From contig CAKVLS010000005.1 of the NCBI GenBank assembly GCA_934757865.1, positions 5,053-69,052 on the forward strand: 64,000 nucleotides of DNA, in the 5' to 3' direction. This document shows, piece by piece, positions 17,512-24,049 of this stretch. The position numbers and the translations under genes are program-made. The DNA comes from an uncultured Clostridia bacterium (GTDB lineage: Bacteria > Bacillota > Clostridia > Christensenellales > UBA1242). Numbering within the stretch: the stretch's first letter is position 1; each line of letters starts with the position of its first letter. The notes beneath the pieces are model-generated. The model did not search any database. It saw nothing but the letters and a program-made list of their open reading frames with translations, and had not been told where the DNA came from.

Positions 17512-17936
17512 TTTATTTCTCCAAAATTTTTAACTGATAAATTTAGTATCTCATTTAATCTTTCTTTTTTGCCACACAAAAACAAGTAACCTAGCAGAGC
17601 CTCAAAAGCGGTACTTTTTTTGTACTCAATCATTTTGGCATGCTTAGACATAGTGTTAACTTTTGTGTTGCGGGCTCTTTTGGCTACGGCTTGCTCGTCC
17701 TCTGTCAAACTATCATAAATATCATCAAGAGACTTGCTCTGAGCAGTGGCTTTCACAAAGTCAGTCGACATCTTGTGAAGTTTGCGACTACGGGCATTAG
17801 AAACCATGCAAAAATGTGTACGAATAAATAAGCTATAAACGGCATCTCCAACAAATGCTAGACTTTGCGGATTGATGAGCAAAATATCTTTGTCGGACTT
17901 GGCCTGCATGTTAAATATATCAATTGTGTTTTCCAT
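17508..17936 (-). CDS. mrnC: mini-ribonuclease 3
   Basis: An RNase III catalytic domain without a double-stranded RNA-binding domain, which matures 23S rRNA ends in Bacillus. The 142 residues carry the family signature PQSLAFVGDAVYSLFIR (24-40) with the catalytic acid in GDAVY, and the C-terminal KKSTAFEALLGYLFLCG helix with the second acid (E113 region). No ribosome binding site precedes the ATG at 17936. Instead a TGG-TATAAT extended -10 ends eight bases upstream of the A of ATG, so the message is probably leaderless. Operon: mrnC-rlmB-sigH. Confidence 0.94.
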   Translation of the reverse strand: MENTIDIFNMQAKSDKDILLINPQSLAFVGDAVYSLFIRTHFCMVSNARSRKLHKMSTDFVKATAQSKSLDDIYDSLTEDEQAVAKRARNTKVNTMSKHAKMIEYKKSTAFEALLGYLFLCGKKERLNEILNLSVKNFGEIK

Positions 17937-17943
17937 ACGGCAT

Positions 17944-17952
17944 ATTATACCA
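17944..17952 (-). promoter_or_regulatory. extended -10 promoter of mrnC-rlmB-sigH
   Basis: The minus strand reads TGGTATAAT, a consensus extended -10. Only seven bases separate TATAAT from the mrnC ATG, which places the start of transcription on or next to the initiation codon. No good -35 is seen at 17 bases. Confidence 0.7.
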
Positions 17953-18008
17953 CAAAATATAATAATTAAAAAGCAATTTTTTTAGTTAATAAAAAATTGT
18001 CAAAAAAG

Positions 18009-18036
18009 AAAAATGGGCCATAAAAAGCCCATTTTA
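18009..18036 (-). terminator. intrinsic terminator after cwlD
   Basis: AAAATGGGC and GCCCATTTT pair around an 8-base loop. On the minus strand the hairpin is followed by TTTTTCTTTTTT, about 13 bases beyond the cwlD stop. Confidence 0.85.
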
Positions 18037-18048
18037 ATTTTGAGTCTA

Positions 18049-18744
18049 TCAAAAGCTTACCCCAAAGAACGCAATCACGCCGCAAGTCACTGCATAGCAA
18101 AATTTGTCTTGATAATCTTTTGTTTGAAGAAGACTCTCTTCTTCTCTATTGCTCAAAAATCCGCACTCAATAAGGCATGCCGGAAGGCTGGTGCAATTGA
18201 CTATAAAATAATCTCCAACTTTGGCAGTCTTGTTTGTATTATTTAGCAAACTCTTTAACTCTTGCTGAACACTACTCGCTAGCTTTTCGCCACTTTCGTT
18301 ACCCTTAGCAAAAAATACCTGTGAGCCATGAGAACTTTCTCTTGGGTAACTATTCATGTGAACAGAAAGAACTAAATCGGCGTTGGAGCTTTCAATTATT
18401 TCTTTTCGCTTTTTCATATCACTTTTTTTGAGATTTTTTGCGAGTGGGTCATATAGCCCATTTCCGTCACTTCTTGTCATCACGACCCTAAACCCATAAG
18501 CTGTGAGTTTCTCCCTTAAATTTTTGGCATAGATAAGATTGAGATTGCTCTCAATAACTCCCGTAAACTTGCCGACAGACCCACCGTCTACTCCGCCGTG
18601 ACCTGCGTCAATCACAACTGTAACATCACGGCGAGGAACGGACACAAATTCAGTTTTTGCAGCCGAATAAATACATACACTTGCAAGAAAAAATGCAAAA
18701 ATTATTAGAAAATACAAAGACTTTTTGTGAAAGGCAAAAAACAT
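18049..18744 (-). CDS. cwlD: germination-type N-acetylmuramoyl-L-alanine amidase
   Basis: A zinc amidase_3 enzyme that strips stem peptides from spore-cortex muramic acid during muramic-delta-lactam formation. Residues 9-29 form one membrane or signal segment, which leads to export to the forespore envelope. Zinc ligands are H49 in DAGHGG, E64 in ESNLN and the His of LSVHMNSY (about 132); the catalytic Glu is in LIECGFLSN (about 190). The 231-residue size matches CwlD. A ribosome binding site (GGGGG) lies 5 bases before ATG. The assignment to CwlD over a vegetative amidase rests on size, the lack of SH3 or SPOR domains and the presence of other sporulation genes. Its upstream region holds the DnaA-box cluster. 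Confidence 0.85.
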   Translation of the reverse strand: MFFAFHKKSLYFLIIFAFFLASVCIYSAAKTEFVSVPRRDVTVVIDAGHGGVDGGSVGKFTGVIESNLNLIYAKNLREKLTAYGFRVVMTRSDGNGLYDPLAKNLKKSDMKKRKEIIESSNADLVLSVHMNSYPRESSHGSQVFFAKGNESGEKLASSVQQELKSLLNNTNKTAKVGDYFIVNCTSLPACLIECGFLSNREEESLLQTKDYQDKFCYAVTCGVIAFFGVSF

Positions 18745-18762
18745 TTATCCCCCAAAAGTTTT

Positions 18763-18890
18763 TGTGGATAACTCAAAAAACTTAGAATTCTTTTGAAAAA
18801 AATGTAGAAAAACACTTGACAGAGCCGATTTTACCCACTTATCCACAGAGTTATCCACATTTATCCACAAAAATCAAGTGGTTGTCCACA
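18763..18890. promoter_or_regulatory. DnaA-box cluster, candidate oriC or DnaA-titration site
   Basis: The consensus TTATCCACA occurs exactly at 18839-18847, 18851-18859 and 18861-18869 (plus) and 18763-18771 (minus). TTGTCCACA follows at 18882-18890, and TTATCCCCC at 18745. Box starts are 12, 10 and 21 bases apart, close to whole DNA turns. An A+T-rich stretch lies just to the right. The neighbours (dnaX-recR, sigH operon, tilS-spoIIE) lie near the origin in Bacillus. No dnaA or dnaN gene is in the window, so origin function is an inference. Confidence 0.65.
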
Positions 18891-19017
18891 AAATATACGC
18901 TAACTCTATAATGTATTCGGCTGTGAAACTTTTTATTCTTGCCAAATGTTTCACAAAAAGTGAAAAGTAAAAATTTTTTGTTATAAAAAGATAACTAAGA
19001 AAATAAGAGATTAAAAA

Positions 19018-19048
19018 ACAACTCCCAAAAAATATATTTGAGAGTTGT
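19018..19048 (-). terminator. intrinsic terminator after tsaD
   Basis: ACAACTCTCAAA and TTTGGGAGTTGT pair with one mismatch around a short A/T loop, followed on the minus strand by TTTTTAATC, about 20 bases past the tsaD stop. Confidence 0.85.
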
Positions 19049-19067
19049 AGGTATTTTTTATTTTCTA

Positions 19068-20126
19068 CTAAATTTTTAGGCTAGGCTCAGCAGATAAAGT
19101 CATATCACTAATACCACTATTATTGATAAGATTATAATAGCCAAGACAAGCTATCATAGCTGCATTGTCTGTACATAGTCTAATAGGTGGAGCATAAACT
19201 TTTATGCCGTTTTTCTCGCCTTCTTCGGTTATCTTACCTCTTAGGTAGCTATTAGCTGCTACACCACCAGCGATACAAATTTTGTCCATATTGTATTCTT
19301 TGGCTGCTCTTACAGTTCTCTCGACAAGACCATCAACGGCTTCTGTCTGGAAAGATGCACAGATGTCAGGAATATTTAGCTCCTCGCCATTTTGGTTTAG
19401 TTTATGAACATAATTTATTACAGCTGTTTTTAGTCCGCTATAACTAATGTTGTAAGTATGTTTTAGGGTGTCAATTTTTACAAAGTCAATGCTCTTTTTT
19501 CCTTCTTTGGCAAGTTTATCGATCTTAGGTCCGCCTGGGTATTCTAGTCCCAAAACTCTTGCGACCTTGTCATAAGCTTCGCCAATAGCATCGTCTAGAG
19601 TTGAGCCGATAAATGTTTGGTTAAGATAGTCATCAACTCTAACAATGGCAGTGTGTCCGCCGCTAACAATTAAGCCAATAAAAGGTGGCTCCAAAGTCTT
19701 GTCAGCTATGTAGTTAGCTGCCATGTGACCTTTGATATGATTTACTTTAACAAGTGGAAGTCCCAAGCTATATGCTAGAGATTTTGCGTACGCAACACCT
19801 ACCATAAGAGCGCCTATAAGACCTGCGCCATAAGTTACAGCTATTGCATCTATCTCGCATAGGTCAAGTTTAGCTTCTTCTAATGCCTCTTTCAAAACAT
19901 TGTCTATAGCCTCAACATGGTTACGAGATGCCACCTCCGGCACAACACCACCAAAGCGCTTGTGTATTTCAATTTGGCTAGAAATGATATTGGTCAAAAC
20001 TTCTCTGCCGTTTTTTACGATAGATATAGAAGTTTCGTCACAACTACTCTCTATGCCAAGAACATAAATGTTTTCTTTATTTTTTAGGCTATTTAATTTT
20101 TGTTTAACACTTTCTTCGTATGTCAT
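19068..20126 (-). CDS. tsaD: tRNA N6-threonylcarbamoyladenosine transferase TsaD
   Basis: TsaD transfers threonylcarbamoyl from threonylcarbamoyl-AMP to A37 of ANN-decoding tRNAs, with TsaB and TsaE. Seen: the ASKHA ATPase core with GIESSCDET (24-32), metal ligands H130 and H134 in NHIKGHMAANY, GGPKIDKLAKEG (around 197-208), YNISYSGLKTAV, and the C-terminal LCTDNAAMIA metal motif. The first 19 residues (up to NIYVLG) are an extension not found in most homologues, but an SD (GGTGA) precedes this ATG and no better start lies inside. Length 352 versus the usual 335-345. Confidence 0.97.
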   Translation of the reverse strand: MTYEESVKQKLNSLKNKENIYVLGIESSCDETSISIVKNGREVLTNIISSQIEIHKRFGGVVPEVASRNHVEAIDNVLKEALEEAKLDLCEIDAIAVTYGAGLIGALMVGVAYAKSLAYSLGLPLVKVNHIKGHMAANYIADKTLEPPFIGLIVSGGHTAIVRVDDYLNQTFIGSTLDDAIGEAYDKVARVLGLEYPGGPKIDKLAKEGKKSIDFVKIDTLKHTYNISYSGLKTAVINYVHKLNQNGEELNIPDICASFQTEAVDGLVERTVRAAKEYNMDKICIAGGVAANSYLRGKITEEGEKNGIKVYAPPIRLCTDNAAMIACLGYYNLINNSGISDMTLSAEPSLKI

Positions 20127-20215
20127 TTTGTTTCACCAAAATCAAGTATAACACCATTTATTTTTGAAAGCAAATATTTTATGCACAAGGTATTATTTTA
20201 CTTATTGGGCTGCTA

Positions 20216-20244
20216 TTGACAAAAGACGCCAAAAAAGGTACAAT
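20216..20244 (+). promoter_or_regulatory. sigma-A-type promoter of the 355-aa gene
   Basis: TTGACA at 20216-20221 and TACAAT at 20239-20244 are separated by 17 bases. The TTG of the -35 box can be misread as an upstream start codon; transcription would begin at about 20251, so that start cannot be used. Confidence 0.85.
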
Positions 20245-20272
20245 TATAATAACAAATATGGAGGGAACATAT

Positions 20273-21340
20273 ATGGCAAAAAATAAATATAAGGTAACAA
20301 AAGCCAATTCTATTGATTACGAAACAGAAGTGCTTGCAAGATATGTAGAAAAGAATCTAAAAGCTGGTAAAGTTCCTTGTCTAAGATATTGCTCAGCTGA
20401 AGAACTTGACAAGTTTGAAGAATACGAAAGAAGTTTTAGAGATCTTGGCAAAAAGATAAAGGAAGCCCAAACAGAAGGCAATATGGACGAGATCGCAAGA
20501 CTTACCGCCGAAGTAAAGAAAGAAACAGCCTTTATGCAAAAAGATCTTGGTGTTGACGGCAAAAAATATCAAGGCGCTGAACAAACTAACGGCAATTTGA
20601 TTGAAGGCGAAAATTATATTTTCTTATTTAAGCTAAACACAAAAGACGCAAGAGCATTAAGAAGTAGCATTCATATCGCTCTTGAAAGTATAAAGTTTGA
20701 AAGACAAGTAACCGAACAACAAGATAATAACTGTTACCCAGAATATTTTAGTAGTCTATTCTTTGTAGATGCAGAAAAATTCCCTACACAATATGGCAGA
20801 TATTGGCCAAATGGCGAAGACTCTATTGTTGAATTAAAAGAATACCACATTAACACAAAAGATTTTGACCCACTATCATTCAAGCCAGCATCTCAAGTGC
20901 ATGATATGAAAATGCTAGCAGACTTTTTGGTGTCAACTGACAGAGCTGACTATGATATTGAAAGCCTTGCCGAAGAGACCAAAGAGTTCATTGATATGGC
21001 AAGAGTATTAAGAGAACAAGGCGTTCCAATCCCTTACTTTGAAGGTGAAGAAGCTCCAAAAGTTTTGAGCCTAATAGACTTCCAAAGAAAATATAAAAAC
21101 ATCGACCCATTTGAGGTAGAATCTCTATATGGACTAAGAGACATGACAAAGGAATGCGGAAAAGAAGCTTTAGCTGAGCTAGAGGAATACTATAAAAATA
21201 GTTCTCCAGAATTATACACCGCTTACAAAGATATTGTTTGCGGAGTGGACATTAGCAAAAAGCAAGACAATAATGCTAGTCAAGGTGATAACGGCGGACA
21301 AGGAGGAAACTCTGGACATGGTCAAGGCGATGAAGAATAA
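20273..21340 (+). CDS. hypothetical cytoplasmic protein, 355 aa
   Basis: I do not recognise this protein. The ATG at 20273 is chosen because GGAGGG lies 7 bases upstream and the promoter overlaps any earlier start. Residues 55-95 are a charged, probably coiled-coil helix (FEEYERSFRDLGKKIKEAQ region). Residues about 105-215 look like a mixed alpha/beta globular part with many aromatic residues (YFSSLFFVDAEKFPTQYGRYWP). The end (about 333-355) is a flexible tail rich in Gln, Gly, Asn and Asp. No signal peptide or membrane segment is present. It is a single-gene unit with its own strong promoter and terminator, and its codon use looks like that of a well-expressed gene. Confidence 0.85.
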   Translation: MAKNKYKVTKANSIDYETEVLARYVEKNLKAGKVPCLRYCSAEELDKFEEYERSFRDLGKKIKEAQTEGNMDEIARLTAEVKKETAFMQKDLGVDGKKYQGAEQTNGNLIEGENYIFLFKLNTKDARALRSSIHIALESIKFERQVTEQQDNNCYPEYFSSLFFVDAEKFPTQYGRYWPNGEDSIVELKEYHINTKDFDPLSFKPASQVHDMKMLADFLVSTDRADYDIESLAEETKEFIDMARVLREQGVPIPYFEGEEAPKVLSLIDFQRKYKNIDPFEVESLYGLRDMTKECGKEALAELEEYYKNSSPELYTAYKDIVCGVDISKKQDNNASQGDNGGQGGNSGHGQGDEE

Positions 21341-21445
21341 TCTAAACGATAATTCTTAATAGCCTAATGTCGTAACTATAAGATATTTATTACAAGATAA
21401 TGAGAAACAAAATTAGTTAAACAAAGTAAATAAATTAAACCAAAA

Positions 21446-21477
21446 AAGAAGCTACAAAATGTAGCTTCTTTTTTTTA
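21446..21477 (+). terminator. intrinsic terminator after the 355-aa gene
   Basis: AAGAAGCTAC and GTAGCTTCTT pair perfectly around a 5-base loop and are followed by a T-run. It is about 105 bases past the stop codon. Confidence 0.9.
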
Positions 21478-21591
21478 TTTTATTAAAACTTTTATAATCA
21501 TTGTAATTCAAAATTTTGCGTGATATATGCTAGATAAAAGTCCAATGCTGGCAAAAAACTAAATTTTAATAAAAGCTAGGTTCTTGCAAAA

Positions 21592-22065
21592 TTAGTCTTC
21601 CATTTTTTCGACTTTTACGCCAGCCTCTTCAAATAACTTCATAGAAAATTCGTCAGGATAAGGATACTTATATACCACTCTCCTTACGCCTGCACTTATT
21701 AGCATTCGAGTGCAGATTGAGCAAGGTTGATGAGTTACATAGATTGTACTACCCTCGGTATTTAGGCCTAATTTAGCAGCTTGAACGATGGCATTTTGTT
21801 CGGCATCTATTGAGTAACAAATTTCTCTTTTTGTGCCGCTCTCTATACCTAATTTTTCTCTTAGGCACTCCCCACGCTCAAAGCAGTTTTTTACGCCAGA
21901 TGGAGCACCATTATAGCCTACGGTTAGTATTCTATTTTTCTTAACTAGCACAGCGCCTATCTTTCTATTAGGTCTAAAACATGTACTCCATGTGGCAACA
22001 AGTTCGGCTAGTTCCATATATCTTTTGTCCCACTTCTTTTGAGACTCGGCATCTAAGTGTTCCAT
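21592..22065 (-). CDS. dCMP deaminase family protein with Asp at a zinc-ligand position
   Basis: Deoxycytidylate deaminase converts dCMP to dUMP for dTMP synthesis (ComEB-like). The 157 residues have the family layout: RKIGAVLVKKNRILTVGYNGAPSG (34-57), the catalytic region at 86-95 and the zinc PCSIC motif (C115, C118). The usual HAEQNA motif reads DAEQNA (D87, E89), so the first zinc ligand His is Asp. The proton-shuttle Glu is kept. A strong GGAGG ribosome binding site precedes the ATG. It is monocistronic. dcd at 44272 gives a second route to dUTP/dUMP. The family is sure; whether activity is altered is not known. Confidence 0.9.
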   Translation of the reverse strand: MEHLDAESQKKWDKRYMELAELVATWSTCFRPNRKIGAVLVKKNRILTVGYNGAPSGVKNCFERGECLREKLGIESGTKREICYSIDAEQNAIVQAAKLGLNTEGSTIYVTHQPCSICTRMLISAGVRRVVYKYPYPDEFSMKLFEEAGVKVEKMED

Positions 22066-22383
22066 ATTTCCTCCAAAATTTCTAAATTTTGCTACCTAAC
22101 TCTGTTAAGCAACTAACTAAAAAGCAAACCTATTACGGCTGATAGTTTCTTGTATTTTATCGCCGTAGCAATATAATGCGGCGTAAAAATTGAGGCAAGT
22201 AATTTTGTGCTTACAATAGTTAAAATCTTATTGCACAATTATCTTAGCATAATAATTTATTTTTGTTAAACTTTTGACCTCAAAAAGTTAATCTCAGTTT
22301 TTTGAGGCTTTGTTTATTTAGTCTAATGACATAATAATTATATAATTGATATATTAGCTTTTAGCTTAATATAATTTTACTTT
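22066..22383. other. intergenic region between hydA and dCMP deaminase gene
   Basis: About 318 bases without a gene. An inverted repeat CCTCAAAAA / TTTTTTGAGG lies at 22278-22307, followed on the plus strand by CTTTGTTTATTT; it might end transcription from hydA, though its T-run is on the other strand. TTGTTAAA and TATAAT-like tracts are frequent and no clear promoter stands out. Confidence 0.5.
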
Positions 22384-24045
22384 TTAGTCTTTGCATATAT
22401 GAAAAAGTTTGTGAGCAAGTTCTTTGTTATTTTTCAAAACTTCATCGTAAACATATTTTACAACAGGGCTCTTGTCACTATATCTAACAGACATCTTTTT
22501 GTCTGTTTCATATAAGGTCTTAGCACGAGATTGACAAACGGTCTCACGACAGACCTTATCATAATCTACAAAAGGTTGACCGCCGCCATTGACACAGCCC
22601 CCAGGGCACGCCATAACTTCTACAAAATGCAAGTTCTTTTTGCCATCTCTTATCTCGTCAAGAAGAGTTTGAGCGTTTTTGATACCATGAACGACAGCTA
22701 TATTTATTTTTGTATTGCCGGCAGATACAGTAGCTTCTTTTATGCCTGTACTATTACGGACTTCGGTATAGTCTACTTTATCCTCGCCTGTTAATTTGTG
22801 TATAGCCACTCTAAGAGCAGCCTCCATAACACCACCCGTTGCGCCAAATATTAGTCCGCCGCCACTATACTCGCCAAAAGGCTTGTCAAATTCACCTTCT
22901 TCAAGGTTAGCAAAGTCTATCTTTGCTCCTCTTATCATACGAACAAGCTCACGAGTAGTAAGTGATACATCTACCTTACCGAACTTTTTGATTTCACGCT
23001 TTTTTGCGGTGCAAGGCATAATTGATACAACTTTTGTCTCGGGTTCAATATATTTGATTACACTACCCAACATCTCATTAGGAGATCTACATGTACTCAA
23101 ATTTTCTACAAACTCTGGACGCATTTTTTCTACATAGTTATACCATGCAGGGCAACAACTAGTAAACATAGGTAGTTTACCGCCGTTATTTATTCTATCT
23201 AGTAGCTCATTGCTCTCTTCTATAATAGTTAGGTCAGCGCCAACATTAACATCGTAGACTTTATCAAAACCAAGAAGTCTTAAAGCGGTTATCATTTTTC
23301 CTTCGTTAAACTCGCCCAAATTGCCATCCCACTCTTCGCCAATAGCTACTCTAACAGCTGGGGCTACTTGTGCAACGACTTTTGTATTTTTGTCCGCAAG
23401 AAGTTTCTGCGCCTTGGTAATATTATACTCTTGAGTAAGTGCACCGCATGGACAAACTAGTACGCATTGACCACAGCCTATACAAGAGGACTCGCCAACT
23501 GGAGACTCAAATGCACAACCTATCTGTGTATCAAAACCTCTATTTATTTTTCCTATAGCCTCTATACCTTGTATAGCTGAGCACACTGCCGCACACTTAC
23601 CGCAAAGAATACATTTGCTAGCATCTCTAACAATAGCGCCATTAGAGTGGTCAGGTTTCATCTCTATCTTTTTGCCGGCAAATCTATCTTCGTCACAGCC
23701 AAGCTCATAACTTAGTCTTTGCAAAGTACACTTAGTATTTTTATCGCAGCTTAGACACTTGCTATTGTGATTGCTAAGCAAAAGTTCTATGGCTGTTTTT
23801 CGAGCCTTATGTATACGCTCGTTGTATGTAGTAACTACCATGCCGTCACGCACTTTTGTTGTGCAAGAGGTCACAAGATTTTTCATACCCTCAACCTCTA
23901 CAACGCATAGTCTACAACTACCTACTTCGTTAATCTCTTTTATATAGCAAAGTGTAGGAATATCTACATGATTTCTTCTAGCGACATCTAATATACTTTC
24001 GCCAGCATTTGCTTCATAAACATTTTTATTGATAGTTATCTGCAT
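22384..24045 (-). CDS. hydA: [FeFe] hydrogenase catalytic subunit (bifurcating HydA)
   Basis: It makes H2 from protons in the cytoplasm, using electrons from NADH and reduced ferredoxin through the HydABC complex. Domains in order: an N-terminal [2Fe-2S] ferredoxin (C33, C44, C47), a His-containing NuoG-type [4Fe-4S] site (HNSKCLSCDKNTKC, 93-106), two [4Fe-4S] clusters (CILCGKCAAVC, CIGCGQCVLVCPC, about 145-200), and the H-cluster motifs TSCCPAW (295-301), MPCTAKKRE (343-351) and MACPGGCVNGGGQP (478-491). All H-cluster cysteines are present. It is the last gene of hydC-hydB-hydA, four bases after hydB. Group A3-like by domain make-up and neighbours. Confidence 0.96.
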   Translation of the reverse strand: MQITINKNVYEANAGESILDVARRNHVDIPTLCYIKEINEVGSCRLCVVEVEGMKNLVTSCTTKVRDGMVVTTYNERIHKARKTAIELLLSNHNSKCLSCDKNTKCTLQRLSYELGCDEDRFAGKKIEMKPDHSNGAIVRDASKCILCGKCAAVCSAIQGIEAIGKINRGFDTQIGCAFESPVGESSCIGCGQCVLVCPCGALTQEYNITKAQKLLADKNTKVVAQVAPAVRVAIGEEWDGNLGEFNEGKMITALRLLGFDKVYDVNVGADLTIIEESNELLDRINNGGKLPMFTSCCPAWYNYVEKMRPEFVENLSTCRSPNEMLGSVIKYIEPETKVVSIMPCTAKKREIKKFGKVDVSLTTRELVRMIRGAKIDFANLEEGEFDKPFGEYSGGGLIFGATGGVMEAALRVAIHKLTGEDKVDYTEVRNSTGIKEATVSAGNTKINIAVVHGIKNAQTLLDEIRDGKKNLHFVEVMACPGGCVNGGGQPFVDYDKVCRETVCQSRAKTLYETDKKMSVRYSDKSPVVKYVYDEVLKNNKELAHKLFHICKD

Positions 24046-24049
24046 ATCC

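Larger units (their letters stand above)
18745..19067. other. intergenic region with DnaA-box cluster and A+T-rich tract
   Basis: About 320 bases without a gene. From left to right: a perfect DnaA box on the minus strand (18763-18771), a TTGACA hexamer at 18816, three perfect plus-strand boxes and one near-match (18839-18890), TATAAT at 18906-18911, an 8-base inverted repeat TGTGAAAC/GTTTCACA (18922-18955), an A+T-rich stretch (18956-19017) and the tsaD terminator. Confidence 0.75.

Noticed and set aside
18906..18965. Small RNA gene from a TATAAT at 18906-18911 through the TTTCAC/GTGAAA hairpin
   Set aside because: The only possible -35 (TTGTCC) is 19-20 bases away and is itself in a DnaA box; the hairpin lacks a proper T-run.
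20216..20272. Upstream TTG start of the 355-aa gene
   Set aside because: The TTG is part of a TTGACA -35 box and the transcript would start after it; the GGAGGG site points to the ATG at 20273.
22278..22307. Terminator of hydA at the CCTCAAAAA/TTTTTTGAGG repeat
   Set aside because: The T-rich flank is on the plus strand, where no gene ends; on the minus strand no U-run follows the hairpin.
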